Counted from the stretch's first letter, positions 19,566 to 31,875 are shown. The stretch is DNA of 64,000 nt from Microbacterium proteolyticum (GCF_030818075.1 NZ_JAUSZZ010000001.1:2666001-2730000); one strand, 5' to 3'. Made by a program: numbers and translations. Notes: generated from the sequence alone by a model not told the origin.

Positions 19566-20051
19566 ATGATCATCACACGCGCGCCGTTCGCGCTCATCGC
19601 CGCCTCGACCCTGCTGCTGCTCGCGGGGTGTTCCGGCGGCGACACGACGTCGACGGAGGTCGAGCCCGCGGAGTCCATCGCAGCGACGTCGGCTGCGTCG
19701 ACGCCCGCCTCCCCCGAGACCGAGACGGGGCAGTCGAAGGCCGACGCCTGCCAGGTCATCATCGCCTCCTTCAGCGACGTCGTGTCGACCAGCCAGGCGA
19801 TGGACCCCACGGACCCGCAGGGCAATCTGGCGAAATTCAAGGAGCTCACCGACAAGGTGCAGGGCGACTTCGCGCAGATCACTCACGCGGACATCGCGCC
19901 CGCCGCGCAGAAGGCCAGCGCCCAGCTCGACGAGTACGCCGCGTTCCTCGAGGCCGTGGCGGCCGATCCGGGAAGGGCCGGCGAGCTCGGCACGCAGGTC
20001 ATGGCCCTTCAGCAGAGTTTCACCGAGGCCGGAACAGCCTGCGAGGGCTGA
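19566..20051 (+). CDS. Putative lipoprotein, unknown function
   Basis: A 161-residue lipoprotein: signal MIITRAPFALIAASTLLLL, lipobox LLAGC, then a Ser/Thr/Glu-rich linker and a helical domain from about residue 60 (KADACQVIIASFSDVVSTS to LQQSFTEAGTACEG) with one Cys near each end. I do not recognise the family. ATG at 19566 follows TGGGGGAACTC. TACGGT at about 19514-19519 would give a leader of roughly 45 nt. Confidence 0.75.
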   Translation: MIITRAPFALIAASTLLLLAGCSGGDTTSTEVEPAESIAATSAASTPASPETETGQSKADACQVIIASFSDVVSTSQAMDPTDPQGNLAKFKELTDKVQGDFAQITHADIAPAAQKASAQLDEYAAFLEAVAADPGRAGELGTQVMALQQSFTEAGTACEG

Positions 20052-20107
20052 GAGCGAGGAGGGGCGAGGCGGAAAGCCCCGCCCCTCCTCTCGTCGTCGG
20101 GCATCTA

Positions 20108-20300
20108 CCGCTCTGCGCTCCCCGCCGGCAAGCGCGCGTCGGTCTGGTGTGGGGCGGAAAACAACCCGCTCTGGTGCAGTCGAGCACCTGCCGCTCTGCG
20201 TTGCCTGCCGGAGAGCGAGCATCGGTCTGGTGTGGGGCGGAAGACGCCCCACCCTCGTGCCGTCGAGCGCCTGCCGCTCTGCGGGGCAGCGAGCGTCGGC
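20108..20300. repeat. 83-bp tandem repeat, two copies plus a fragment
   Basis: Copies start at 20108, 20191 and 20274, each with CCGCTCTGCG; the shared core is CGGTCTGGTGTGGGGCGGAA. The period is exactly 83 bp; the third copy decays after about 27 bp. Not a multiple of three and no frame looks coding. It fills most of the 350-bp gap between the lipoprotein gene and the end of ligA, where nothing else is seen. Confidence 0.8.
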
Positions 20301-20401
20301 TCGGCGCGAGGCGCTGAGCGGGCACTTCGTCGTCCCGCCGCGGCGCGGCACCGGCCGCCTGCCGGGCGGCGTCGGCCAGGCACACCGCGGTCGCGTCGAG
20401 G

Positions 20402-22840
<2,439 letters not shown>

Positions 22841-23019
22841 TTAAAGAGGGCCTCCGACATCGCCGGAGACCCTTGCCCCCGCACGGCGAAGGCGGAACGA
22901 CGAGGAGATCGTCCGTGACGAACGGACCGGATGCCGGGCGCCTACCGCGCCGACCCACGGGCAGCGCAGCGGGTGGCGCGGCCAGGCTCCGGCGTGGGGT
23001 TCGCCCGTTCGAGACCCGC

Positions 23020-24117
23020 TCAGGCCTCGACCGGCACGGCCGACACGGTCCGGTCGATCGTGAACTGGCCGATCACGCGCGTGCCGTCGTAGAGCACGGC
23101 CGTCTGGCCGGGTGCGACGCCGTCGAAGGGCACATCGGGCCGCACGGTCAGGACGCCGTCGCGCAACGACGCGCGTGCCGGCACCGGCTCGGCGTGTGCA
23201 CGGATCTGCACGTCGCAGCCGAACTCCGCCTCCGACGGCGCACGACCGGCCCAGGTGAAGCGCTCCCCGGCGATCTCGGCGCAGGCGAGCGCCTCTTTCG
23301 GTCCGACCACGACGGTGTTGCTGACGGGTCGCACCTCCAGGACGAAGCGGGGCTTGCCGTCGGCTGCCGGCACACCGAGCTGCAGCCCGCGCCGTTGTCC
23401 CACCGTGAAGGCGTGCGCCCCCTCGTGCGACCCGATCACCGCTCCCGCGCGGTCGAGAATGTCGCCGCGTTCGGCACCCACCTTGCCGGCCAGCCATCCC
23501 CGGGTGTCGCCGTCGGGGATGAAGCAGATGTCGTGGCTGTCCGGCTTCTGCGCGACCGACAGACCCCGCGACTCGGCTTCGGCGCGCACCAGCGCCTTCG
23601 ACGGCGTCGCGCCGAGGGGGAAGTAGGTGTGCGCGAGCTGCTCCTGGGTGAGGACGCCCAGCACGTACGACTGGTCCTTGGCGTTGTCGGAGGCGCGGTG
23701 CAGTTCGCGCCCGTCGGGCGTGTCGACCAGGGTGGCGTAATGACCGGTGCAGACCGCGTCGAAACCGAGTTCGAGAGCCCTCTCCAGGAGAGCGGCGAAC
23801 TTGATCTTCTCGTTGCACCGCATGCACGGGTTCGGGGTGCGCCCGGCGCGGTACTCGGCGACGAAGTCGTCGATCACGTCGTCGCGGAACCGCTCCGAGA
23901 AGTCCCACACATAGAAGGGCATTCCGAGCTTGTCGGCCGCGCGGCGCGCATCCATCGCATCCTCGATGGTGCAGCACCCGCGGCTGCCCGCGCGTAACGT
24001 CCCGCCGGCGCGCGAGAGCGCCAGATGCACGCCGACGACGTCGTGCCCCGCCTCGACGGCGCGGGCCGCCGCCACCGCGGAGTCGACGCCACCGCTCATC
24101 GCCGCCAGAACTCGCAT
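23020..24117 (-). CDS. mnmA: tRNA-specific 2-thiouridylase MnmA
   Basis: A 365-residue enzyme that adenylates and thiolates U34 of tRNA-Lys, -Glu and -Gln. PP-loop [14 protein letters not shown] near residue 6, first catalytic Cys in [25 protein letters not shown], second Cys in [14 protein letters not shown], and the C-terminal beta-barrel ([27 protein letters not shown]). It lies 9 nt downstream of the cysteine desulfurase that can supply its sulfur. TAGACT is 6 nt before the ATG, so it may also have its own leaderless promoter. Confidence 0.96.
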   Translation of the reverse strand: MRVLAAMSGGVDSAVAAARAVEAGHDVVGVHLALSRAGGTLRAGSRGCCTIEDAMDARRAADKLGMPFYVWDFSERFRDDVIDDFVAEYRAGRTPNPCMRCNEKIKFAALLERALELGFDAVCTGHYATLVDTPDGRELHRASDNAKDQSYVLGVLTQEQLAHTYFPLGATPSKALVRAEAESRGLSVAQKPDSHDICFIPDGDTRGWLAGKVGAERGDILDRAGAVIGSHEGAHAFTVGQRRGLQLGVPAADGKPRFVLEVRPVSNTVVVGPKEALACAEIAGERFTWAGRAPSEAEFGCDVQIRAHAEPVPARASLRDGVLTVRPDVPFDGVAPGQTAVLYDGTRVIGQFTIDRTVSAVPVEA

Positions 24118-24126
24118 CGCTCCAGT

Positions 24127-25311
24127 CTACGAACGTGTCGCTGAACGGGCACCGGATGCCACGGCCCGGGCGTACGCCTCGGGGAGGCGCGCCAGCACGG
24201 CGTCGACATCCGCCGCGGTCGAGGTCCAGCCGAGGGTGAACCGGAGAACCGAGCGGGCCGCGCGGTCGTCGAGGCCGAGCGCGAGGACGACGTGCGACGG
24301 CTCGGCGACCCCGGCCTGGCATGCGGATCCGGTGGAGACGGCGATGCCCGTCATGTCGAGCAGGAACAGCAGGGTCTCGCCCGCGGCATCCGGGAACAGC
24401 ACGTGCGCGTTGCCGGGGAGACGTTCGACGGGGTCGCCGAGCAGGCGCGCTGCGGGCACCGAGGAACGGATGCCGTCGATCAGGCGATCGCGCAGCGCGC
24501 TCACCCGCGCGGTTTCGGCGACGCGCTCCGCCTCGGCCGCGCGTGCCGCAGCGGCGAACGCCGCAGCACCCGCGACGTCCTGCGTGCCGGCCCGCAGACC
24601 ACGCTGCTGGCCGCCCCCGTGGACGAGCGGCGTCACGCGCGCGTGCCGCGAGACGACCGCCGCCCCGACTCCCACGGGACCTCCGACCTTGTGCGCCGAC
24701 ACCGACATCGCGGCCAGGCCCCCGGGGTCCCTTCCCGGACCCCGCCACGCGGAGAAGTCCACGGCGACCTGTCCGAGCGCCGAGACGGCATCCAGGTGCA
24801 GGGGCACGCCGGCACCGGATGCCGCAGCGGCCAGGGCCGCGGCATCCTGAAGCGTCCCCACCTCGTTGTTGGCCACCAGCGCCGTCGCGACGGCCGCTCT
24901 GGGCAGGGCGGAGGAGAAGGCGTCGAGATCGATGCGGCCGAGGTCGTCGAGGGGCACCGTGCGAACGGTCGCCCGCTCCGCCGCGGCGAGCCACCCCACC
25001 ACGTCGAGGGTGGCGTGATGTTCGCCGTCGGGGAGCACCACGGCATCCGTCCCCTCCGGTCGCGACCACCACAGGCCCTTCAGCGCGAGGTTGGCGGCCT
25101 CCGTGCCGCCGGAGGTGAAGACGATCTCGATGGCCTGGCACCCGAGCACCTCGGCCAACTGTTCCCGGGCATCCTCGAGCAGCCGGCGGGCCGACTGACC
25201 GGCCCCGTGGATCGACGAGGGATTGCCCAGCACCTCATGCGCCGACAGCCAGGCGTCGCGCGCTTCTGCGCGCAGAGGCGTCGTTGCTGCGTGATCGAGG
25301 TAGACCTGCAC
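24127..25311 (-). CDS. Cysteine desulfurase (NifS/IscS class)
   Basis: A 394-residue PLP enzyme that removes sulfur from cysteine as a persulfide. Motifs: VYLDHAATTPLR, SIHGAGQSARR, FTSGGTEAANLAL, GEHHAT, SAHKVGGPVGVGAAVV (PLP Lys), active-site Cys in STGSACQAGVAEPSHV, and LRFTLGWTSTAADVD. GTG at 25311 gives VQVYLDHAATT, the expected N terminus, with GGGGGCACAGG upstream. Position directly before mnmA points to tRNA thiolation as its main job; Fe-S assembly cannot be excluded. Confidence 0.93.
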   Translation of the reverse strand: MQVYLDHAATTPLRAEARDAWLSAHEVLGNPSSIHGAGQSARRLLEDAREQLAEVLGCQAIEIVFTSGGTEAANLALKGLWWSRPEGTDAVVLPDGEHHATLDVVGWLAAAERATVRTVPLDDLGRIDLDAFSSALPRAAVATALVANNEVGTLQDAAALAAAASGAGVPLHLDAVSALGQVAVDFSAWRGPGRDPGGLAAMSVSAHKVGGPVGVGAAVVSRHARVTPLVHGGGQQRGLRAGTQDVAGAAAFAAAARAAEAERVAETARVSALRDRLIDGIRSSVPAARLLGDPVERLPGNAHVLFPDAAGETLLFLLDMTGIAVSTGSACQAGVAEPSHVVLALGLDDRAARSVLRFTLGWTSTAADVDAVLARLPEAYARAVASGARSATRS

Positions 25312-25347
25312 CCTGTGCCCCCGTCTTCCACTGTCCGCCGTCTTCAC

Positions 25348-25354
25348 TACCCTA
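25348..25354. promoter_or_regulatory. Overlapping divergent -10 elements, desulfurase/glgX
   Basis: TACCCTA reads TACCCT on the plus strand (7 nt before the glgX ATG, leaderless) and TAGGGT on the minus strand (leader of about 32 nt for the desulfurase). The two hexamers are offset by one base, as at 673-679. RNA polymerase could bind in only one direction at a time. Confidence 0.5.
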
Positions 25355-25360
25355 AGACGC

Positions 25361-27439
25361 ATGGTCCGCCCCGAGACTGCCGTCGCAGCCCGCCCCGCCC
25401 TGCTGAGCCCCGCGCTCGACGACCTGGGCGTGCGCCTGGGCCCCGAGGGCGGGACGCTCCGCGTCTGGTCCGGCTCCGCCGATGCGATGCAGCTGCTCAT
25501 CTTCGACGACGTCGACCTCGACTGGGCCACCGACACGATTCCCCTCGTCCCGGTCGGCGGCGGCGTGTTCGAGGTGACCACTCCCCTCCTGCGTCCCGGC
25601 GCGTGCTACGCGATCCGCGTCGGCGGCCCCCATGGTGCCGGGCACACCTTCAATCCGCAGTCACTCCTCATCGAGCCGTACTCGCGCGGTCTCGTCTCCG
25701 GGAGCTTCGGCGATTGGCGCTCGGTCGTCGTCGACGGCTCCTTCGATTGGGGCGGTTCGACCAAGCCGCGCGTGCCGATGGATCGCACCGTGATCTACGA
25801 GGGTCACGTGAAGGGCCTGACCAAGCGGCATCCGTTCGTGCCGCCGGCCCTGCACGGCACGTACGCGGGCCTCGCGCACCCGGCCATGATCGAGCACCTG
25901 CTCTCACTCGGGGTCACCACCGTCGAACTGCTGCCGGTGCATGCCTTCGCCACCGAACCGCGACTGCTGCACCTCGGTCTGACCAACTACTGGGGCTACA
26001 ACTCTCTCAACTTCTTCACCCCGCACGCGCCGTACGCGACGGCCGCCAATCGCGCCGCGGGGCCGGAGGCGGTGCTGCGGGAGTTCAAGGGCATGGTCAA
26101 GCTCCTGCACGAGGCCGGGCTCGAGGTCGTCCTCGACGTCGTCTACAACCACACGGCCGAAGAGGGCATCGGCGGTCCCCGGTCGAGCTTCCGCGGTATC
26201 GACAATCGCGCCTACTACCGTCAGACGGCCGAGGGCGTCTACATCGATGAGACGGGGTGCGGCAACGCAGTGAACACGTCGACGGATGCCGCGGCCCGCC
26301 TCGTGCTCGACTCGCTGCGCTACTGGACCAACGAGGTGCAGGTCGACGGGTTCCGCTTCGATCTCGCCGTCACGCTCGGACGCGACGAACGTCACTCCTT
26401 CACCCCCGACCATCCCCTCCTCACGGCCATCCGCGACGACGACGCACTGGCGGGGACGAAGCTCATCGCCGAACCCTGGGACGTCGGCATGGGCGGCTGG
26501 CAGACCGGCAACTTCGGTGACGGCTGGATCGAGTGGAACGACCGCTACCGCGACCGCGTGCGCAACTTCTGGCTGAGCGACATCGACTACGCCCGACGTG
26601 CCGACACCGCGCCCGTGGGCATCGGCGGGTTGGCCACGCGCCTCGCGGGTTCCTCGAACACCTTCAGCGAGGAGCGCGGACCGCTCGCGAGCGTCAACTT
26701 CGTCACGGCCCACGACGGGTTCACGCTGAACGACCTCGTCTCCTACGACGTCAAGCACAATCTCGGCAACGGAGAGCAGAACCGCGACGGCGCCGACACC
26801 AACCGCTCGTTCAACCACGGTGCCGAGGGACCGACCGACGAGGAACGGGTGCTGGCCACCCGCCGCAAGGCGATGCGCAACCTCATGGGCACGCTGCTGC
26901 TGTCCGCGGGAGTGCCGATGATCACCGCCGGCGACGAGATGGGCCGCACCCAGCGAGGGAACAACAACGCCTACTGTCACGACTCCGCCCTCACCTGGCT
27001 GTCGTGGGACCTCGCGCCCTGGCAGCGCGACCTGTTCGCCCATACCCAGCGGCTGCTCCAGGTGCGGCGCGAGAATCCCGCCCTGCGCCCGAAGAAGTTC
27101 GCCCGGCTCGGGGAGCGCATCCCCTCGGCGTCCGTCATGGACTGGTTCGACGAGAACGGCCGGACCATGTCGAGCGAACGCTGGAACGACCCCGCTCACC
27201 GCACCCTGCAGTATCTGGCGACCTCGACCCCCGAGCACGAGGAGCCCAACCGGGTGCTGCTGGTCATCCACGGCACGGAGGCCCCCACCGACATCGTGCT
27301 CCCCGACATCGAGGATGCCGTGTTCGTCGAGCTGTGGTCGAGCGCCGACGAGACGCCGTCCCCGACGTGCACGACGTTCGAACCCGGGGATGTCGTCGCG
27401 CTCGCGGGCGCGTCGATGAGGCTGTTCCGCGTCGACTGA
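25361..27439 (+). CDS. glgX: Glycogen debranching enzyme GlgX-type
   Basis: A 692-residue GH13 alpha-1,6-glucosidase/isoamylase that removes side chains from glycogen limit dextrin. An N-terminal CBM48-like module (VRLGPEGGTLRVWSGSADA to EPYSRG) precedes the barrel: YEGHVKGLTKRHP, VELLPVHAF, NYWGYNSLNFF, VVLDVVYNHTAE, GFRFDLAVTLGRD (nucleophile Asp), LIAEPWDVG (acid/base Glu), and NFVTAHDGFTLNDLVSY. Length fits. First of three glycogen genes; 68 bp precede glgE, which has its own promoter. Confidence 0.95.
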   Translation: MVRPETAVAARPALLSPALDDLGVRLGPEGGTLRVWSGSADAMQLLIFDDVDLDWATDTIPLVPVGGGVFEVTTPLLRPGACYAIRVGGPHGAGHTFNPQSLLIEPYSRGLVSGSFGDWRSVVVDGSFDWGGSTKPRVPMDRTVIYEGHVKGLTKRHPFVPPALHGTYAGLAHPAMIEHLLSLGVTTVELLPVHAFATEPRLLHLGLTNYWGYNSLNFFTPHAPYATAANRAAGPEAVLREFKGMVKLLHEAGLEVVLDVVYNHTAEEGIGGPRSSFRGIDNRAYYRQTAEGVYIDETGCGNAVNTSTDAAARLVLDSLRYWTNEVQVDGFRFDLAVTLGRDERHSFTPDHPLLTAIRDDDALAGTKLIAEPWDVGMGGWQTGNFGDGWIEWNDRYRDRVRNFWLSDIDYARRADTAPVGIGGLATRLAGSSNTFSEERGPLASVNFVTAHDGFTLNDLVSYDVKHNLGNGEQNRDGADTNRSFNHGAEGPTDEERVLATRRKAMRNLMGTLLLSAGVPMITAGDEMGRTQRGNNNAYCHDSALTWLSWDLAPWQRDLFAHTQRLLQVRRENPALRPKKFARLGERIPSASVMDWFDENGRTMSSERWNDPAHRTLQYLATSTPEHEEPNRVLLVIHGTEAPTDIVLPDIEDAVFVELWSSADETPSPTCTTFEPGDVVALAGASMRLFRVD

Positions 27440-27507
27440 TCGGTCCGCGCTGTCAAGGCCGAAGGAAACGATGCGGCAACGTCGGCGGCCCGCGGTAGGT
27501 TCGGATC

Positions 27508-29592
27508 GTGGCCACCACGACGACACCCTCGCCCGAGCTGCCTTGGCGCAGCGCCGCCTCGATCCCGGTGCGTCCGGTCAAACCGACGCTCGGTTCGCGA
27601 CGCGTTGTCACACCGCGCATCCCGATGGCTCTGCCGCACCCGAGCGTCCCGGGCGGTGCCTTCCGTCCCTCGGCCTACGTGGGCGAGGCCGTGCCGTTCA
27701 CGGTGACCGCCTTCCGCGAGGGTCACGACCGGATCGGTGTGCAGGTGCGCCTGTTCTCCCCCTCCGGCGATGAGTCGCTGCATCGCCTCAGCCCCCTCAA
27801 CGACGGCTTCGACCGCTGGTCCACCCTCATCGCGCCCCTCGAGCAGGGCGTGTGGCGCTTCCGCTTCGAGGCCTTCGCCGACGACTTCGCCACGTGGGAG
27901 CACGCCGCCGAGCTCAAGATCGCGGCGGGCGTCGACACGGCACTGATGCGCGAGATGGGAGCCCAGCTCTTCGATCGTGCGCGCGGCGAGAAGAAGCGCC
28001 CCGGCGCCGACAAAGACGCCTTGTACGAAGCCGCCCGCGCCCTGCGCGACGCCGAGGTCTCCGACGATGTCGCCCTCTCGATCGTGCGCGACCCCGCCAT
28101 CGCCGCCCTTTTCGAGGCGCGGCCGCTCATGAGTCTGGTGTCGGTGGGCCGGGATGCCGAGGTGCTCGTCGAGCGCGAACGCGCCGGCGTCGGCGCCTGG
28201 TACGAATTCTTCCCCCGGTCCGAGGGCGCCACGCGCGCGGAGGACGGAACCGTCATCAGCGGCACGTTCCGCACCGCGATCGACCGCCTGCCGGGCGTCG
28301 CCGGGATGGGTTTCGACGTGCTCTACCTGCCGCCCATCCACCCCATCGGCGAGACCAACCGCAAGGGACCGAACAACACCCTGGTCACCCAGCCCGGCGA
28401 CCCCGGCTCGCCGTGGGCCATCGGTGGCGCGGCAGGCGGCCACGACACGGTCCACCCCGATCTCGGAACGCTCGACGACTTCCGGGCCTTCGTCGCGGCC
28501 GCTCGGGAGAACGGCATCGAGGTCGCCCTCGATCTGGCGTTGCAGGCGTCCCCCGATCACCCCTGGGTCGCCGAACACCCGGAGTGGTTCACCACCCTGC
28601 CCGACGGCTCGATCGCATTCGCCGAGAATCCGCCGAAGAAGTACCAGGACATCTACCCCGTCAATTTCGACAACGATCCCGACGGCATCCGCGCCGAGGT
28701 CCTGCGGATCGTGCGGCACTGGATCGCTCAGGGCGTGACCATCTTCCGTGTCGACAATCCGCACACCAAGCCCCTGCAGTTCTGGGAGTGGCTCATCGCG
28801 ACCGTCAGCGCCGAAGAGCCCGACGCGGTCTTCCTGGCCGAAGCCTTCACCCGGCCGGCTCCCCTCCAGGGACTGGCGATGGCCGGGTTCCAGCAGAGCT
28901 ACACGTACTTCACCTGGCGCAACACGAAGGAGGAGCTCGAGGAGTTTCTCAGCGGTCTGGCGCACGAGACCGCCGACTTCCTACGCCCGAACCTGTTCGT
29001 CAACACCCCCGACATCCTCACCGAGTACCTCCAGTACGGCGGACGGCCGGCGTACAAGATCCGCGCCGCCATCGCCGCGACCGCCGCCCCCACGTACGGT
29101 GTCTACGCCGGATACGAGCTGATCGAGAACGTGGCGCGTCCGGGGTCGGAAGAGAACATCGACAACGAGAAGTACGAGTACAAGTTCCGCGACTGGGCCG
29201 GAGCCGAAGCCGCCGGCCACTCCCTGGCGCCGTACCTGCGCATGCTCAACGCCGCTCGTCGGGCACACCCGGCGCTGCGTCAACTGCGCAACCTCGCCGT
29301 GCACTGGAGCGACGACGACGCCACCCTCGTCTATTCCAAACACCTGCCGGCCGCGCTGTCGCCCACCGGCGTCGCCGACACGATCATCGTCGTGGCGAAC
29401 GTCGACCCGCACTCGGCCCGCGAGACCACCGTCCACCTCGACACGAGCGTGTTCGGCGTCGAGCCGGGCGCGTGGTACGACGTCGAAGACCTCGTGACGG
29501 GCCAGGTGTGGACCTGGGCCGACCACAACTTCGTGCGCCTCGACGCGTTCAGCGAGCCGGTGCACATCCTTCACGTCAAGGAGAACCGATGA
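27508..29592 (+). CDS. glgE: Alpha-1,4-glucan:maltose-1-phosphate maltosyltransferase
   Basis: A 694-residue GH13_3 enzyme that adds maltosyl units from maltose 1-phosphate to growing alpha-glucan. The N-terminal domain is followed by LPPIHPIGETNRKGPNN, GGHDTVHPDLGT, LDLALQASPDHPWV, FRVDNPHTKPLQFWEW (nucleophile Asp), and VFLAEAFTRPAPL (acid/base Glu). These are diagnostic of GlgE. GTG at 27508 lies 6 nt after TAGGTT (leaderless). The stop overlaps the glgB start in ATGA. The usual source of maltose 1-phosphate (TreS/maltokinase, or GlgM) is not in the window. Confidence 0.96.
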   Translation: MATTTTPSPELPWRSAASIPVRPVKPTLGSRRVVTPRIPMALPHPSVPGGAFRPSAYVGEAVPFTVTAFREGHDRIGVQVRLFSPSGDESLHRLSPLNDGFDRWSTLIAPLEQGVWRFRFEAFADDFATWEHAAELKIAAGVDTALMREMGAQLFDRARGEKKRPGADKDALYEAARALRDAEVSDDVALSIVRDPAIAALFEARPLMSLVSVGRDAEVLVERERAGVGAWYEFFPRSEGATRAEDGTVISGTFRTAIDRLPGVAGMGFDVLYLPPIHPIGETNRKGPNNTLVTQPGDPGSPWAIGGAAGGHDTVHPDLGTLDDFRAFVAAARENGIEVALDLALQASPDHPWVAEHPEWFTTLPDGSIAFAENPPKKYQDIYPVNFDNDPDGIRAEVLRIVRHWIAQGVTIFRVDNPHTKPLQFWEWLIATVSAEEPDAVFLAEAFTRPAPLQGLAMAGFQQSYTYFTWRNTKEELEEFLSGLAHETADFLRPNLFVNTPDILTEYLQYGGRPAYKIRAAIAATAAPTYGVYAGYELIENVARPGSEENIDNEKYEYKFRDWAGAEAAGHSLAPYLRMLNAARRAHPALRQLRNLAVHWSDDDATLVYSKHLPAALSPTGVADTIIVVANVDPHSARETTVHLDTSVFGVEPGAWYDVEDLVTGQVWTWADHNFVRLDAFSEPVHILHVKENR

Positions 29593-31727
29593 CCCCGCTG
29601 GCCCCCGAGATCCTGGATGCCGTGGCCCACGGCGCCCACCACGACCCGCACAGCGTCCTGGGGGTCCACCACACCGGCGAGGGCTGGGTGATCCGGTCCC
29701 GCCGGCCCCTCGCCCGCGAGGTGGTCGCCGAGCTCGCCGATGGCCGGAGCGTGCCCCTCGAGCACCTTCGTGGCGGCATCTGGGAAGCCGCCGTGGCGGA
29801 CTACCCGGGCATGTACACCGTGCGAGCGCGCTACGACGGCGCCGAACACGTCGCAGACGACGGCTATCGGCACTCCCCCTCGATCGGCGAGCTCGACCTG
29901 CACCTCGTCTCGGAGGGTCGCCACGAGGAGCTGTGGCGCGTTCTCGGCGCCCACGTGCGCGAGCTCGACGGATCACGGGGAGTGGCCTTCACCGTCTGGG
30001 CCCCGAACGCCCGCGCTGTGCGCGTGATCGGCGACTTCAACGGCTGGGACGGCGCCGGGAGCGCGATGCGCTCGATGGGCGGCAGCGGCGTGTGGGAACT
30101 CTTCGTTCCGGGGATCGGCACGGGCGCCCGTTACAAGTTCGAGATCCTCACGCGCAGCGGCCAGTGGATCGAGAAGGCCGACCCGATGGCCCGCCTCGCC
30201 GAAACTCCCCCGGCCACGGCATCCGTGGTCACGGAATCGGAATACACCTGGTCGGACGACGCCTGGATCGCGCACCGCTCCTCCACGGCGCCGATCGATC
30301 GGCCGATGTCGGTCTACGAGCTGCACCTCGGTTCGTGGAAGCAGGGCCTGTCGTATCGGGATGCCGCGGACCAGATCATCGAGTACGTCGGCGCGCAGGG
30401 TTTCACACACGTGGAGTTCCTCCCCCTGGCCGAGCACCCGTTCGGCGGGTCGTGGGGCTACCAGGTGTCGGGCTATTACGCGCCGACCAGTCGCTTCGGC
30501 AACCCCGACGATCTGCGCTACCTGATCGACCGCCTGCACCAGGCCGGTATCGGCGTGATCATGGACTGGGTTCCGGGCCACTTCCCGAAAGACGAGTTCG
30601 CCCTCGCCCGCTTCGACGGTGAAGCACTGTATGAGCACCCCGATCCCCGCCGGGGCGAGCACAAGGACTGGGGCACGCTCATCTTCGACTACGGCCGGAG
30701 CGAGGTGCGCAACTTCCTCGTCGCCAACGCGCTGTACTGGTTCGAGGAGTTCCACGTCGACGGTCTGCGCGTGGATGCCGTGGCATCCATGCTCTATCTC
30801 GACTACTCCCGGAACGACGGAGAATGGGCTCCCAACCAGTACGGCGGTCGCGAGAACCTCGAAGCGATCCGATTCCTCCAGGAGGTCAACGCGACCTCGT
30901 ACAAGCGCTACCCCGGCATCGCGCTCATCGCCGAGGAATCCACCAGCTTCCCGGGCGTCACGGCGCCGACGTCGCACGCCGGCCTGGGTTTCGGGTTCAA
31001 GTGGAACATGGGCTGGATGAACGACTCGCTCCAGTACATCGCGCGCGACCCCATGTACCGGTCGCACCATGAAGGCGAGCTGTCGTTCTCGTTCGTGTAC
31101 TCCTTCAGCGAGAACTTCGTGCTGCCGATCAGCCACGACGAGGTCGTTCACGGCAAGGGCAGCCTGTTCGGCCGGATGCCGGGCGATCACTGGCAGAAGC
31201 TGGCGAACATGCGCGCCTTCCTCGCCTACATGTGGGGTCACCCCGGCAAGCAGCTGCTGTTCATGGGCCAGGAATTCGGTCAGATGTCGGAGTGGTCGGA
31301 GTCCCGCAGCCTCGACTGGTGGATGCTCGACCAGCCCGCTCACCGGCAGCTGCACGACTTCGTCGCCGAGCTCAACCGCGTGTACAAGGACCAGGCGGCG
31401 CTGTGGTCACGCGACCACGACGGGGCGGCCTTCTCGCGCCTGGGCGCTCCCGCGTGGAATCCGAACGTCCTCGCCTTCGCCCGCCGCGACCACCACGGCA
31501 ACACCATCGCCGTCGTCTGCAACTTCTCGGGCGTTCCCCTGAGTGATTTCCCCCTCGACCTCCCCGAGGCGGGGACCTGGACCGAGGTGCTGAACAGCGA
31601 CGCGGAGGTCTTCGGCGGCTCGGGCCAGGGAAACCTCGGTGCCGTCACCACCGACGCCCGCGGCAACGCGACGCTGACCCTTCCGCCCCTGGGCGTGCTC
31701 TGGCTGCATCACCGCCCCGGCGCCTGA
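29589..31727 (+). CDS. glgB: 1,4-alpha-glucan branching enzyme
   Basis: A 712-residue GH13_9 enzyme that creates alpha-1,6 branches. N-terminal CBM48 modules (PHSVLGVHHTGEGWVIRSR; GVAFTVWAPNARAVRVIGDF) precede the barrel: YELHLGSWK, FTHVEFLPLAEHPFGGSWGY, VIMDWVPGHFPKD, VDGLRVDAVASMLYLDY (nucleophile Asp), and LIAEESTSFPGV (acid/base Glu). Translated by coupling from glgE. A motif pair GGATGCCGTGGCATCC lies inside the coding region at 30773-30788, across the VDAVAS codons. Confidence 0.97.
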   Translation: MTPLAPEILDAVAHGAHHDPHSVLGVHHTGEGWVIRSRRPLAREVVAELADGRSVPLEHLRGGIWEAAVADYPGMYTVRARYDGAEHVADDGYRHSPSIGELDLHLVSEGRHEELWRVLGAHVRELDGSRGVAFTVWAPNARAVRVIGDFNGWDGAGSAMRSMGGSGVWELFVPGIGTGARYKFEILTRSGQWIEKADPMARLAETPPATASVVTESEYTWSDDAWIAHRSSTAPIDRPMSVYELHLGSWKQGLSYRDAADQIIEYVGAQGFTHVEFLPLAEHPFGGSWGYQVSGYYAPTSRFGNPDDLRYLIDRLHQAGIGVIMDWVPGHFPKDEFALARFDGEALYEHPDPRRGEHKDWGTLIFDYGRSEVRNFLVANALYWFEEFHVDGLRVDAVASMLYLDYSRNDGEWAPNQYGGRENLEAIRFLQEVNATSYKRYPGIALIAEESTSFPGVTAPTSHAGLGFGFKWNMGWMNDSLQYIARDPMYRSHHEGELSFSFVYSFSENFVLPISHDEVVHGKGSLFGRMPGDHWQKLANMRAFLAYMWGHPGKQLLFMGQEFGQMSEWSESRSLDWWMLDQPAHRQLHDFVAELNRVYKDQAALWSRDHDGAAFSRLGAPAWNPNVLAFARRDHHGNTIAVVCNFSGVPLSDFPLDLPEAGTWTEVLNSDAEVFGGSGQGNLGAVTTDARGNATLTLPPLGVLWLHHRPGA

Positions 31728-31741
31728 CGACGCGTGAACAC

Positions 31742-31771
31742 CGACGGCCCCGTCTGCGGACGGGGCCGTCG
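31742..31771 (+). terminator. Terminator of the glycogen genes
   Basis: CGACGGCCCCGTC (31742-31754), loop TGCG, GACGGGGCCGTCG (31759-31771): a perfect 13-bp stem 14 nt after the glgB stop. GTGTGT follows rather than a U-tract. Confidence 0.75.
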
Positions 31772-31875
31772 TGTGTGGCGCAGGTGGTCACGCGGGCGGA
31801 CGAGACGCGAAGCCGACCCGCACCGCGCGGTGCGGCGCGGTCGTCAGTCCGAAGCCGGCGCCGGCCGCCCGCCGC

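Noticed and set aside
19419..20351. 310-codon leftward frame over the lipoprotein gene and 83-bp repeats
   Set aside because: Arg-rich shadow; the repeat period breaks any repeated-protein reading, and the rightward lipoprotein has a clear signal peptide.
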